A DNA stretch of 49,786 bases from Spyradocola sp050942925. GTDB lineage: Bacteria; Bacillota; Clostridia; Christensenellales; UBA1750. The stretch spans positions 1 to 49,786 of the forward strand of contig JBMNOF010000008.1 of NCBI GenBank assembly GCA_050942925.1, in the 5' to 3' direction. The position numbers and the translations under genes were made by a program. The notes beneath the pieces were generated by a model, which was not told the origin of the DNA, made no database searches, and worked only from the letters and a program-made list of their open reading frames with translations. This document shows positions 25,204-34,190 of this stretch, in pieces. The stretch's first letter is position 1; every line of letters begins with the position of its first letter.

Positions 25204-26466
25204 ATGGAATTGGAAACTCTCGCTCTGCGCGCCGGATACAAGCCCGGCAACGGCGAAACGCATACCATGCCCATCTATCAATCCACCACCTATGAATACA
25301 CCTCTGCCGACCACATGGCGCATCTGTTCGATCAGCCGACCGAGGGACACATCTACTCCCGCATTTCAAACCCCACCGTGGGCTTTGTCGAGGAGAAAAT
25401 CGCTGCCATGGAGGGCGGCGTTGGCGCGCTGATGACCACCTCCGGCCAGGCGGCCTCCCTGCTTTCCGTGCTCAACATCTGCAAGGCCGGCGACCACATC
25501 CTGTGCACCGCGGGTGTCTACGGCGGAACGGTCAATCTCTTCGGCGTGACCCTCAAGCGCTTTGGCATTGACTGCACCTTTGTCTCCCCGGATGCGACGA
25601 TCGAAGAGCTCAACGCGGCCGTGCAGGAAAACACGCGCCTGGTCTTTTCGGAGACGCTGACCAATCCCTCCCTGGTCGTGTGCGACATTGAGAAGTTCGC
25701 GTCCTTTGCGCACAGCCACGGCATTCCGCTCATCGTGGACAACACCTTCGCCACCCCCATGCTGTGCCGCCCCTTTGCGTTCGGCGCGGACATCGTGACC
25801 CACTCGACCACCAAGTACATGGACGGTCATGCGGTCATCGTGGGCGGCGTCATCGTTGACGGCGGCAAGTTTGACTGGAAGAACGGCAAGTTCCCGGAGT
25901 TCACGGAGCCCGACCCGACCTACCACGGCACGGTCTATGCGGACTACGGCGCTGCGGCCTATATCATCAAGTGCCGCATGCAGCTCATGCGCGACTTTGG
26001 CGTACTCCCCAGCGCGCAGGACGCGTTCCTCCTGGATCTGGGCCTGCAGACCCTGCCGGTCCGCATGGCCAAGCACTGCGAAAATGCCCAGCGCGTGGCC
26101 GAGTTCCTGGAGCGCTCTCCCAAGGTTGAGTTCGTGAATTACCCCGGCCTGCCCTCCAATTCCCAGCATGAGAAGGCGAAGAAGTACTTGCCCAAGGGCT
26201 GCTCGGGCGTCATTTCTTTCTCCATCAAGGGGCCGCGCGAGAATGCGGCGCGCTTTATCGATGCGCTGCAGCTGGCTTCGACCGTAACCCACGTGGCAGA
26301 CATTCGCACCCTGGCCCTGCAGCCGGCCAACACCACCCACCGCCAGCTCACGGACGAGCAGCTCCGCGAGGGCGGCGTCACGCCCGGCCTCATCCGCTTC
26401 TCCGTGGGTCTGGAAAACATCGACGACATCCTTGCCGACGTTGCCCAGGCGCTGGAGAAGGTCTAA
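25204..26466 (+). CDS. metY: O-acetylhomoserine sulfhydrylase (MetY-type PLP enzyme)
   Basis: PLP-dependent enzyme of the Cys/Met metabolism family that makes homocysteine from O-acetylhomoserine and sulfide. The 420 residues fit MetY. Visible features are the phosphate-binding YSRISNPT, TSSGQ-like TTSGQAA, VDNTFATP, the PLP lysine K204 in STTKYMDGH and the C-terminal THRQL...GVTPGLIRFSVGLENIDDI. The motif KKYLPKGCSGVISF is also MetY-like. Methionine gamma-lyase is the main alternative. Start at ATG 25204 after GAGGAGG. Single gene with its own promoter and terminator; no S-box or other riboswitch is seen in the short leader. Confidence 0.92.
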   Translation: MELETLALRAGYKPGNGETHTMPIYQSTTYEYTSADHMAHLFDQPTEGHIYSRISNPTVGFVEEKIAAMEGGVGALMTTSGQAASLLSVLNICKAGDHILCTAGVYGGTVNLFGVTLKRFGIDCTFVSPDATIEELNAAVQENTRLVFSETLTNPSLVVCDIEKFASFAHSHGIPLIVDNTFATPMLCRPFAFGADIVTHSTTKYMDGHAVIVGGVIVDGGKFDWKNGKFPEFTEPDPTYHGTVYADYGAAAYIIKCRMQLMRDFGVLPSAQDAFLLDLGLQTLPVRMAKHCENAQRVAEFLERSPKVEFVNYPGLPSNSQHEKAKKYLPKGCSGVISFSIKGPRENAARFIDALQLASTVTHVADIRTLALQPANTTHRQLTDEQLREGGVTPGLIRFSVGLENIDDILADVAQALEKV

Positions 26467-26488
26467 GTTCCTTCCAAATGCGCAAAGG

Positions 26489-26534
26489 AGCGCCATGGAA
26501 GCGGGAGTATTCCCCGCATCCATGGCGCTTTTTT
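26489..26534 (+). terminator. Terminator after metY
   Basis: An 11-bp stem AGCGCCATGGA/TCCATGGCGCT, extended by GCGGG/CCCGC past one mismatch, and followed by six T. Confidence 0.9.
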
Positions 26535-26590
26535 AGGGAAAGTTGTGCAAAGTTTCGCCTTCTTGGATACACAAAGGCGGCCGCGTGTTG

Positions 26591-26596
26591 TATAAT
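26591..26596 (+). promoter_or_regulatory. Probable -10 of the ThrE-type exporter operon
   Basis: A perfect TATAAT 38 bases before the TTG start. The hexamer at 17 bases upstream (TACACA) matches -35 consensus at 4 of 6 positions. Confidence 0.45.
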
Positions 26597-26634
26597 GTGG
26601 AAAGGCCTTGGCGGCTAGAAAGGAGCAGCGAGCA

Positions 26635-27396
26635 TTGGAACACGAGGATAAGACGGATCTCATCGCCAGAACGGCGCGCCTTGCCGGACAGCTGATGCTG
26701 GAAAACGGAGCGGAAACCTATCGCGTGGAGGACACGGTCAGTTACATCTGCAAAGCGTTCGGCCTACAGGATGTCTCCGTTCTTTCCCTGCCCACGGGCG
26801 CCATTTATTCCTTTGTGGATGCGGACGGCGTGCCGCACTGCGAGGTCATCCGCACCAAGGTTCGCACGACAAACCTCGGCCAAGTCGCCCGCGTCAATGA
26901 GATCTCGCGCGGCATTGTGACCGGAAAAATCTCCTTGGAGGAAGGGCTGGACCGGCTCGACGCGCTCAGCCGGGTCAAACCGCAGCCGCTTTGGATCGCG
27001 ATTCTGGCCAGCGCCGTTTCCGCCGCCTTCTTCTCCCTGCTCTTTGGCGGAAACGCGTTTGATTTCCTCATTGCCTTGCTCTGCGGCGCGGTGACGCGCG
27101 CCCTAGCTGTTCTCTTCAGCGAGGACAGCGTCTCTTCCACGCTTTACACGCTTCTCTCCGGAGCCATTTCCGCGGCCATTGCGGTCGGCAGCCTGCGCCT
27201 CTTCCCCTATGGGAACCAGACCTCCATCATCATCGGCGCGATCATGCCGCTTCTTCCCGGCCTTGCCATCACCAACGCCATACGCGATACCGTCAATGGC
27301 GACCTGGTTTCGGGCGTGGCGCGCACGGCGGACGCCTTTCTCAAAGCTGTGGCCATTGCCGCAGGCGTGGGCGTCGTTCTGGCGCTCTGGAGATAG
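26635..27396 (+). CDS. ThrE-family threonine/serine exporter, large subunit (YjjP-like)
   Basis: A 253-residue membrane protein with a cytoplasmic N-terminal domain (about 1-115, with GQLMLENGAETYRVEDTV and FGLQDVSVLSLPTGA) followed by five predicted helices. This is the PF06738-type half of a transporter that in Corynebacterium is fused into one ThrE protein. Start set at TTG 26635, 9 nt after AAGGAG. The second half is encoded 12 bases downstream, so the two should assemble together. The exported substrate (threonine, serine or another small metabolite) is inferred from the family. Confidence 0.88.
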   Translation: MEHEDKTDLIARTARLAGQLMLENGAETYRVEDTVSYICKAFGLQDVSVLSLPTGAIYSFVDADGVPHCEVIRTKVRTTNLGQVARVNEISRGIVTGKISLEEGLDRLDALSRVKPQPLWIAILASAVSAAFFSLLFGGNAFDFLIALLCGAVTRALAVLFSEDSVSSTLYTLLSGAISAAIAVGSLRLFPYGNQTSIIIGAIMPLLPGLAITNAIRDTVNGDLVSGVARTADAFLKAVAIAAGVGVVLALWR

Positions 27397-27408
27397 GAGG
27401 GAACGCAA

Positions 27409-27867
27409 ATGTCGATGGGAAGGATTCTCTTTGACCTGGTCGTGGCGGGAATTGCCACGGCGGGCTTTGCGCTCCTGTTCCGCACGGAGCCAAAGTCCTT
27501 GCTGCCCAGCGCCATCCTCGGCGGCGTCGGCTACATCGTGTACGATGCGCTGCTGCTGTCCTCGGGGTCCGCGTTTGTCGCAGCGTTTGTCGCAGGGGTG
27601 CTCGTGGGCATCAGCGCGGAAATCACCGCGCGCTTGCGCAAGGGCCCGGCCATCGTCTACGCCACGATGGGTGTCATTCCTCTTGTCCCGGGATACGGAC
27701 TCTACCGCACGATGGAGTACATGGTGCAAGCCGACTACGTGCAGGCCCTCTCCGCGGGAATGGAAACGCTACTCGTCGCAGGCGCCATCGCCATGAGCCT
27801 GGGCTTCTCCACGGTTGTGGCCCGCAACGTATTCCGCATCCTCGGCCTCCGGCACCATCGGGGGTAA
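27409..27867 (+). CDS. ThrE-family exporter, small subunit (YjjB-like)
   Basis: A 152-residue integral membrane protein with four to five helices, matching the second half of ThrE (PF12821-like): FALLFRTEPKSLLPSAILGG, then ARLRKGPAIVYATMGVIPLVPGYGLYRTM. Ribosome site AGGAGGG. It follows the large subunit by 12 bases and ends before a strong terminator, giving a two-gene operon. Confidence 0.88.
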   Translation: MSMGRILFDLVVAGIATAGFALLFRTEPKSLLPSAILGGVGYIVYDALLLSSGSAFVAAFVAGVLVGISAEITARLRKGPAIVYATMGVIPLVPGYGLYRTMEYMVQADYVQALSAGMETLLVAGAIAMSLGFSTVVARNVFRILGLRHHRG

Positions 27868-27911
27868 CCGCTGGAAATCCGCCCAAAAATTCAGCCGCTT
27901 CTGATTTCTGC

Positions 27912-27956
27912 AAAAAAAGGCGCAGGAAGGGAATCTTCCCTTCCTGCGCCTTTTTT
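27912..27956. terminator. Bidirectional terminator between the exporter and flavodoxin-fold genes
   Basis: A 15-bp perfect stem GGCGCAGGAAGGGAA/TTCCCTTCCTGCGCC with a two-base centre, seven A upstream and six T downstream. It serves both convergent transcripts. Confidence 0.92.
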
Positions 27957-27960
27957 GCGG

Positions 27961-28506
27961 TTAGATGGCGTCCGCCAGCTCCGCGGCGCGCTTGCAGCCA
28001 TCGGTCTTGTCGATATCGCCGACGTTCAGCACACCGGGCACCAATACCTCGCCCACCATCTTCCACTTGTTGAGCGCCGCAGTCCGCTCCATGGGGATGC
28101 GCACGCCGTCCAAAACGGTGAGGTCATTCTCCTCGCAGCAGGCGATCAGCGCGCACTCCTTGCCGCTGATGTCCTTGCCGCCGACAACCAAGGAATAGAG
28201 CCGGTCGATGACGCCCTTGATCTGCGCGGGAATGGAATACCAGTACACCGGCATGGTGAAGACCAGCGCATCCGCTTCCAGAATGGCCGGTGCGATTTCG
28301 TTAAAATCGTCGTCAAAGGAACAGGCCTTTCCCGTCCTAAAGCAGGTCTCACAGGCGTGACATCCGCCGACCTTGCGGAACGCAGCGTCAAACCGCGTGA
28401 CGGTGTGTCCTTTTTCCTGTGCAGCGCGGATAAACGCGTCCGTCATGGCAAAGCTATTCCCGTTCTTGCGGGGGCTTCCGGTAATCACGACGATTTTCTT
28501 GCTCAT
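27961..28506 (-). CDS. Flavodoxin-fold NADPH-dependent FMN reductase family protein
   Basis: A 181-residue cytoplasmic flavoprotein. The N-terminus KIVVITGSPRKNGNS is the FMN phosphate loop; GGCHACETCFRTGKACSFDDDF carries four cysteines in the style of iron-sulfur flavoprotein relatives; MPVYWYSIPAQIKGVIDRLY is the second flavin-binding region. Probable role: reduction of quinones, metals or other electrophiles; the substrate is unknown. Start at ATG 28506 after AGGAGG. A good promoter, an upstream palindrome and a leader hairpin suggest inducible expression. Confidence 0.88.
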   Translation of the reverse strand: MSKKIVVITGSPRKNGNSFAMTDAFIRAAQEKGHTVTRFDAAFRKVGGCHACETCFRTGKACSFDDDFNEIAPAILEADALVFTMPVYWYSIPAQIKGVIDRLYSLVVGGKDISGKECALIACCEENDLTVLDGVRIPMERTAALNKWKMVGEVLVPGVLNVGDIDKTDGCKRAAELADAI

Positions 28507-28521
28507 GGTGCTTCCTCCTTT

Positions 28522-28542
28522 TGCGGGGATTGCTTCCCCGCA
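28522..28542 (-). promoter_or_regulatory. Leader hairpin before the flavodoxin-fold gene
   Basis: An 8-bp stem TGCGGGGA/TCCCCGCA with a 5-nt loop, between the promoter and the ribosome site (about 28513-28520). It has no T-run. It could stabilise the message or mask the ribosome site. Confidence 0.4.
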
Positions 28543-28554
28543 CGATCCATAATC

Positions 28555-28583
28555 ATCATAGCCAGAATGGAAGCTCATGACAA
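28555..28583 (-). promoter_or_regulatory. Promoter of the flavodoxin-fold gene
   Basis: Minus strand: TTGTCA (28578-28583), 17 bases, TATGAT (28555-28560). Both boxes are 5 of 6. Confidence 0.75.
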
Positions 28584-28586
28584 GTA

Positions 28587-28602
28587 CGCACATTTTTGTG
28601 CG
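28587..28602. promoter_or_regulatory. Palindrome upstream of the flavodoxin-fold promoter
   Basis: CGCACA and TGTGCG flank TTTT, four bases upstream of the -35 box. A 16-bp dyad here would suit an activator or a redox-responsive regulator. No regulator gene adjoins it. Confidence 0.4.
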
Positions 28603-28674
28603 ATACTTACGCTGAGGAAAGCGTGGCGGCGCCATGCAGGGGCGCGCAGCCGCCGGCCGCGTCCCCCCGCACCG

Positions 28675-28863
28675 TCACCGCGACCGGAGGAAGTGCCGCG
28701 CCTGCGCGTAGAGGCTATCCTCGGTCTCAATGCTGCGCGCCCGGTGCAGAATCTGGTCCTGCACGTCTTTGGGCAGCGAGTGGAAGTAGTCGCTGGCCGC
28801 AGGGTGGTGTTCCATCAACGCGTGGAATCCCCGCGGGCCGTAGTAGTCGTCTTCTCGATCCAT
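28675..28863 (-). CDS. Small conserved-looking protein of unknown function (62 residues)
   Basis: A 62-residue soluble protein starting MDREDDYYGPRGFHAL, with SDYFHSLPKDVQDQILHRA in the middle and a basic C-terminus. It is predicted mainly helical with no signal or membrane segment. The ATG follows GGAGGTG by about 8 nt, a strong site, which supports it as real. It begins 5 bases after the stop of the preceding 76-residue gene, so the pair is co-translated. I do not recognise the family; the YF-SLP-VQ pattern resembles short hypothetical proteins of Clostridia, by memory only. Confidence 0.65.
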   Translation of the reverse strand: MDREDDYYGPRGFHALMEHHPAASDYFHSLPKDVQDQILHRARSIETEDSLYAQARHFLRSR

Positions 28864-28868
28864 TGCCC

Positions 28869-29099
28869 TCACCTCCGCCTTTCGTCCTGCCCAGCGGAGA
28901 CATCCGGCGTCTGCATGCCGTGCATCTTCCGCAGGCTCTCGTACTCTGCCTCGGTGCAAGGGGGCGTGGGAAACAACCCCGTGCACTCCTGCGCTGAAAC
29001 GGTTTCGCTCTTCCCGGGGAAGCCGTCGTCCCGGAGGTACTTCTCCAGCGAATCCCGGCACAGGCGCTCGTAAACCTGTTTGGTCATGTGTTCCCGCAA
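28869..29099 (-). CDS. Small protein of unknown function (72-76 residues)
   Basis: A charged soluble protein beginning MTKQVYERLCRDSLEKYL after a possible four-residue extension, with GFPGKSETVSAQECTGLFPTPP and a basic end. The TTG at 29099 has GGAGG 10 nt upstream; the ATG at 29087 is the alternative. It overlaps no other credible gene and is followed after 5 bases by the 62-residue gene. The leader holds a 7-bp hairpin AACCTGC/GCAGGTT (29144-29160) followed by TTT on the minus strand. Function unknown. Confidence 0.55.
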   Translation of the reverse strand: MREHMTKQVYERLCRDSLEKYLRDDGFPGKSETVSAQECTGLFPTPPCTEAEYESLRKMHGMQTPDVSAGQDERRR

Positions 29100-29217
29100 A
29101 GTGCATCCACCTCCACGTCTTTAGCATGGCCCGATTGCCGAAAAACCTGCGCGGCAGGTTCTTCCGTGCCAATCGATGGAATGAGACGAACATGGGATTA
29201 AGAATGTCGAAAGGCGC

Positions 29218-29245
29218 TTAACAAATTCCCTCGCCGTGGTATAAT
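29218..29245 (+). promoter_or_regulatory. Promoter of uvrB-uvrA
   Basis: TTAACA (29218-29223), 16 bases, perfect TATAAT (29240-29245), about 48 bases before the uvrB start. I see no LexA-type CGAAC/GTTCG dyad next to it. Confidence 0.7.
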
Positions 29246-29292
29246 AAGAAGAAATGGCTGCAGCAATTTGACGGAGGGGAGGATTTCCCACA

Positions 29293-31317
29293 ATGCCGCT
29301 TTTCCAAATTCATTCGAAGATGAAGCCGCAGGGCGATCAGCCCCAGGCCATCGACGCGCTGGTGGAGGGCCTGGAAGACGGCCTACGCACGCAGGTGCTG
29401 CTGGGCGTCACGGGCTCGGGCAAGACGTTTACCATGGCCAACGTCATCGAGCGCGTGCAGCGCCCGACGCTGGTGCTGGCGCACAACAAAACGCTGGCCG
29501 CGCAGCTCTGCGCGGAGTTCAAAGAGCTCTTTCCCGACAACGCCGTGGAGTACTTCGTCTCCTACTACGACTACTATCAGCCGGAGGCCTACATTCCCAC
29601 GACGGATACCTACATCGAGAAGGATTCCTCCATCAACGACGAGATCGACCGCCTGCGCCACAGCGCGACGGCGGCCCTTTCCGAGCGGCGGGATGTCATC
29701 ATCGTCTCCTCCGTATCCTGCATCTACTCCATGGGCGATCCCTCCGAGTACGAAAACATGACGCTCTCCCTGCGCGAGGGAATGCAAAAGGATCGCGATG
29801 AGGTGATCTCCCTGCTGGTGGAAAACCAGTATGACCGTAACGACATCGATTTCTCCCGCGGCACCTTCCGCGTGCGCGGGGACGTGCTCGAGGTCTTCCC
29901 GGTTGGGCAGCAATCCAAGGCGATTCGCCTGGAGTTCTTCGGGGATGAGATCGACCGAATCAGCGAATTTGATCCGGTGACCGGCGTCGTCTCCGCTCAC
30001 CTCAAGCACGTGCTGATCTTCCCGGCGACGCACTATGCCATCTCCCGCCAGCAGCTGGACCGGCAGATCGACGTCATCGAGCAGGACTTGGCCAAGCAGG
30101 TGCAGGTTTTCCGCGACCAGGACAAGCTCCTGGAAGCCCAGCGCCTGGAGCAGCGCACCAACTACGACATTGAAATGCTGCGCGAGATCGGCTTCTGTTC
30201 GGGAATCGAGAACTACTCCCGCTACTTTGACGGCCGTCAGCCGGGACAGGCGCCCTTTACGCTGCTGGACTATTTCCCCAAGGATTTCCTGCTGATCGTG
30301 GACGAGTCGCACGTGACCATCCCGCAGATCCGCGCCATGTACGCCGGCGACCGCGCCCGCAAGAAGGAGCTGGTGGAGTATGGCTTCCGCCTTCCCTCCG
30401 CCTACGACAACCGCCCGCTGCGCTTTGACGAGTTCGAGGAGCGCATCGGCCAGCGCATTTTCGTCTCGGCAACGCCCGGCCCCTACGAGATGGCCACCAC
30501 CGGCAAGGTTGTCGAACAGATCATCCGCCCAACAGGGCTTGTGGACCCGGAGATCGTCCTCGTCTCCGCGCAGGGACAGGTGGACGACCTGGTCGGCCGC
30601 ATCCGCGAGGTCACGAGCCGCTCCTGCCGCGTGCTCGTCACGACCTTGACCAAGCGCATGGCCGAGAGCTTGACGGACTACCTGAAGGATCTGGGCATCA
30701 AGGTCAGCTATCTGCACTCGGACGTCGATACGCTGGAACGCATCGAAATTCTCCGCGACCTGCGCTTGGGCAAATACGACGTGCTGGTGGGCATCAACCT
30801 GCTGCGCGAGGGTCTGGACTTGCCCGAGGTCGAGATGGTCGCCATCATGGACGCGGACAAGGAGGGCTTCCTGCGCAGCGAGACCTCCCTCATCCAGACC
30901 ATCGGCCGCGCCGCGCGCAACGTGGACGGCAAGGTCATCATGTACGCCGACACCGTGACGGACTCCATGCGCAAGGCCATCGACGAGACCAACCGCCGCC
31001 GCGCCCTGCAGATGGCCTACAACGAAGAGCACCACATCACCCCGCAAACCGTGCGCAAGGCGGTGGCGGACCTGCTCGTCGTCTCCCGCGCGCCGGAAGC
31101 GGACGAGCAGAGCGTGCTCAGCGACGAGGAAAAGCAGTTGGCCATTCAGCATCTGGAGGAACAGATGCTGGAGGCCGCCGGGCGCCTGGATTTCGAGCAG
31201 GCCGCAAAGTTCCGCGACGAGATCCTTGCTCTGCGCGGCGAAAAGGTGGGCCCGGAAAAGGCTGGACGCAATTCCGTGCCCGGCCGCCGGCCCACGCGCA
31301 AGCGCCGCAGAAAGTAA
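29293..31317 (+). CDS. uvrB: Excinuclease ABC subunit UvrB
   Basis: Central damage-verification helicase of nucleotide excision repair. At 674 residues it is full length. It has Walker A GVTGSGKT (38-45), the beta-hairpin region YYDYYQPEAYIP (about 94-105) that probes the strand, the DESH box (VDESHVTIPQ), helicase motifs up to QTIGRAARN, and a C-terminal UVR domain (about 615-650) for UvrC contact. The start is ATG 29293 with GGGGAGG upstream. It precedes uvrA by 51 bases, the usual Firmicute order. Confidence 0.98.
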   Translation: MPLFQIHSKMKPQGDQPQAIDALVEGLEDGLRTQVLLGVTGSGKTFTMANVIERVQRPTLVLAHNKTLAAQLCAEFKELFPDNAVEYFVSYYDYYQPEAYIPTTDTYIEKDSSINDEIDRLRHSATAALSERRDVIIVSSVSCIYSMGDPSEYENMTLSLREGMQKDRDEVISLLVENQYDRNDIDFSRGTFRVRGDVLEVFPVGQQSKAIRLEFFGDEIDRISEFDPVTGVVSAHLKHVLIFPATHYAISRQQLDRQIDVIEQDLAKQVQVFRDQDKLLEAQRLEQRTNYDIEMLREIGFCSGIENYSRYFDGRQPGQAPFTLLDYFPKDFLLIVDESHVTIPQIRAMYAGDRARKKELVEYGFRLPSAYDNRPLRFDEFEERIGQRIFVSATPGPYEMATTGKVVEQIIRPTGLVDPEIVLVSAQGQVDDLVGRIREVTSRSCRVLVTTLTKRMAESLTDYLKDLGIKVSYLHSDVDTLERIEILRDLRLGKYDVLVGINLLREGLDLPEVEMVAIMDADKEGFLRSETSLIQTIGRAARNVDGKVIMYADTVTDSMRKAIDETNRRRALQMAYNEEHHITPQTVRKAVADLLVVSRAPEADEQSVLSDEEKQLAIQHLEEQMLEAAGRLDFEQAAKFRDEILALRGEKVGPEKAGRNSVPGRRPTRKRRRK

Positions 31318-31368
31318 GCTCTTCCCCATCGGGAATCGGACCTATGGACCCAGGAGGTTTTCGCTCTC

Positions 31369-34188
31369 ATGAACGACCGCATTTTCATCAAGGGCGCCCG
31401 CGAACACAATCTCAAGAATGTGGACGTCGAGCTGCCGCGCAATAAGTTGGTGGTGCTGACCGGACTTTCCGGCTCCGGCAAGTCCTCGTTGGCCTTTGAC
31501 ACGCTCTATGCCGAGGGGCAGCGCCGCTATGTGGAATCCCTTTCCTCCTACGCCCGCCAGTTTCTCGGCCAGATGGAAAAGCCGGATGTGGACTACATCG
31601 AGGGCCTTTCCCCCGCCATCTCCATCGACCAAAAGACCACGAGCAAGAATCCTCGCTCCACCGTCGGCACTGTGACCGAGGTACACGATTACCTGCGCCT
31701 GCTCTATGCGCGCATCGGCATTCCGCACTGCCCCAAGTGCGGCCGGGAAATTCGCCAGCAAACCGTGGACCAGATGGTCGACCAGATCCTCGCCCTGCCG
31801 GAGCGAACGCGCATCCAAGTGCTTGCACCCGTGATCCGCGGGCGCAAGGGCGAGCACGCCAAGGTCCTGGAGGACCTCAAGCGCGACGGCTATGTGCGCG
31901 TGCGCGTGGACGGCGAAATGCGCGAGCTGGACGAGGAAATCTCCCTGGACAAGAAGAAAAAGCACACCATTGAGGCCGTGGTGGACCGCTTGGTCGTGCG
32001 GGAAGGCATGAACAAGCGCCTGACCGACTCCCTGGAAACGGCCATGAAGGTCTCCGGCGGCCTGATCGTCATCGACGTCATCGACGGCGAGGAGATGCTC
32101 TTTTCTCAGAACTACGCCTGCCCGGACTGCGGCGTCAGCCTGGAAGAGCTGACCCCGCGCATGTTCTCCTTCAACAACCCCTACGGCGCCTGCCCCACGT
32201 GCTCCGGCCTTGGCACGCTGATGCGCATGGACCCGGACCTGATTTTGCCCAACCGCGACCTGTCCTTGAACGAGGGCGCCCTGCGCGTCACGGGTTGGAA
32301 CTCGGGCGCGGACGGCTCCATCTTCAACATGTACCTTACTGCCATGGCGGAGCGGTACGGCTTTTCTCTGGATGTGCCGGTCAAGGATCTGCCCAAGGAG
32401 GCGGTGGACGCCCTGCTCTACGGCACAAAGGGCGAAAAGCTTGCCCTGCACTACGAGCGCGACGGCCGCGTCACCTCGTATTCCGCGCCCTTTGAGGGCG
32501 TGATCCCCAGCCTGGAGCGCCGCTACCGCGAGACGAACTCCCCCGGCATGCGCGAGGAGTACGAGGCCTACATGTCCAACATTCCCTGCCCGGACTGCCA
32601 TGGACAGCGCCTAAAGCCCGTGTCCCTGGCCGTGACGGTCGGCGGCGTCAACATCGCTGCGCTCTCGGACCTCTCAGTGCGCAAGGCGCGGGAGTTCCTT
32701 TCCTCCCTCACCTTGACCGAAAAGGAAGAGCGGATTGCCCGCCAGATCCTCAAGGAGATCGACAACCGCCTGGGTTTCCTGTGCGACGTGGGCTTGGAAT
32801 ACCTGACGCTTTCGCGCTCCGCAGGCACGCTTTCGGGCGGAGAGGCCCAGCGCATCCGGCTGGCCACGCAGATCGGTTCCTCGCTCATGGGCGTGCTCTA
32901 CATCCTGGACGAGCCCTCCATCGGCCTGCACCAGCGCGACAACGACCGCTTGCTGCAAACCCTCAAGCACCTTCGCGACATTGGCAATACCGTCATCGTC
33001 GTCGAGCACGACGAAGATACCATGCGCCAGGCGGACTACATCGTGGACATCGGCCCGGGCGCCGGCGTGCATGGCGGCGAGGTCGTGGCCTGCGGCACGG
33101 CCGAAGAGATCATGCGGAACCCCAACTCCCTGACCGGCCAGTTCCTATCCGGCGCGCGGAAGATCGCGGTCCCCGCGCAGCGCCGCAAGCCCACGGGCGA
33201 ACTGCTCGTGCGCGGCGCGCGGGAGCATAACCTGCGCAACATCGACGTGCACATTCCGCTGGGCGTCTTCACCTGTGTCACGGGCGTTTCCGGCTCGGGA
33301 AAATCCACGCTCGTCAACGAGATCGTGCGCAAAGCCCTTGCCCGCGACCTCAACCGCGCGCGCACGCGCCCCGGCGCGCACGACGGCATCGACGGCATCG
33401 AACAGCTGGACAAGGTCATCGACATCGACCAGTCGCCCATCGGGCGCACGCCGCGCTCCAATCCCGCGACCTATACGGGAATGTTCGACCTCATCCGCAA
33501 CGTCTTTGCCGGCGTGCCCGAGGCCAAGGCGCGCGGCTATAAGGCCAACCGCTTCTCCTTTAACGTCAAGGGCGGCCGGTGTGAGGCCTGTTCGGGCGAC
33601 GGCATCATCAAGATCGAGATGCACTTTTTGCCCGACATCTACGTCCCCTGCGATGTCTGCAAGGGCCACCGCTATAACCGCGAAACGCTGGAAGTGCGCT
33701 ATAAGGGCAAGAACATCTACGACGTGCTGGACATGACCGTCGAACAGGCGATGGAGTTCTTTGAGAACTTTTCGCAGATCTACCGCAAGCTGCGCACGCT
33801 CTACGAGGTCGGCTTGGGCTATATCAAGCTCGGTCAGCCCTCCACACAGCTCTCCGGCGGCGAGGCCCAGCGCATCAAGCTCGCCACGGAGCTCTCCCGC
33901 GCGAGCACGGGTCGCACGCTCTACATCCTGGATGAGCCCACGACCGGCCTGCACATGGCCGACGTGGAGCGCCTGATCGAGATGCTGCAAAAGCTCACGG
34001 ATGCGGGCAACACGGTCCTTGTCATCGAGCACAACCTCGACGTCATCAAAACGGCGGACCACATCATCGACCTCGGCCCCGAGGGGGGCGACGGCGGCGG
34101 CACCATCGTGGCGCAGGGCACGCCGGAGGAAGTTGCGGCCGTGCCGGAAAGCTACACGGGCCAGTGGCTCCAAAAGGTTCTGCGCTGA
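31369..34188 (+). CDS. uvrA: Excinuclease ABC subunit UvrA
   Basis: DNA damage-recognition ATPase of the ABC class, 939 residues. Two ATPase modules are present: Walker A GLSGSGKSS near 32-40 and GVSGSGKST near 640, two ABC signatures (LSGGEAQRIRLA and LSGGEAQRIKLA) and Walker B YILDEP in both. Zinc sites are CPKCG near 120, CPDC...CPTC near 250 and CEAC...CDVC near 745. Ribosome site CCAGGAGG. Co-transcribed with uvrB and ended by an 18-bp terminator. Confidence 0.98.
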   Translation: MNDRIFIKGAREHNLKNVDVELPRNKLVVLTGLSGSGKSSLAFDTLYAEGQRRYVESLSSYARQFLGQMEKPDVDYIEGLSPAISIDQKTTSKNPRSTVGTVTEVHDYLRLLYARIGIPHCPKCGREIRQQTVDQMVDQILALPERTRIQVLAPVIRGRKGEHAKVLEDLKRDGYVRVRVDGEMRELDEEISLDKKKKHTIEAVVDRLVVREGMNKRLTDSLETAMKVSGGLIVIDVIDGEEMLFSQNYACPDCGVSLEELTPRMFSFNNPYGACPTCSGLGTLMRMDPDLILPNRDLSLNEGALRVTGWNSGADGSIFNMYLTAMAERYGFSLDVPVKDLPKEAVDALLYGTKGEKLALHYERDGRVTSYSAPFEGVIPSLERRYRETNSPGMREEYEAYMSNIPCPDCHGQRLKPVSLAVTVGGVNIAALSDLSVRKAREFLSSLTLTEKEERIARQILKEIDNRLGFLCDVGLEYLTLSRSAGTLSGGEAQRIRLATQIGSSLMGVLYILDEPSIGLHQRDNDRLLQTLKHLRDIGNTVIVVEHDEDTMRQADYIVDIGPGAGVHGGEVVACGTAEEIMRNPNSLTGQFLSGARKIAVPAQRRKPTGELLVRGAREHNLRNIDVHIPLGVFTCVTGVSGSGKSTLVNEIVRKALARDLNRARTRPGAHDGIDGIEQLDKVIDIDQSPIGRTPRSNPATYTGMFDLIRNVFAGVPEAKARGYKANRFSFNVKGGRCEACSGDGIIKIEMHFLPDIYVPCDVCKGHRYNRETLEVRYKGKNIYDVLDMTVEQAMEFFENFSQIYRKLRTLYEVGLGYIKLGQPSTQLSGGEAQRIKLATELSRASTGRTLYILDEPTTGLHMADVERLIEMLQKLTDAGNTVLVIEHNLDVIKTADHIIDLGPEGGDGGGTIVAQGTPEEVAAVPESYTGQWLQKVLR

Positions 34189-34190
34189 CA

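Noticed and set aside
29144..29160. Terminator in the divergent uvrB upstream region
   Set aside because: A 7-bp stem with a 3-nt loop and a short T-run lies in the leader of the small-gene operon. It may be a leader hairpin but is too weak to call as a terminator.
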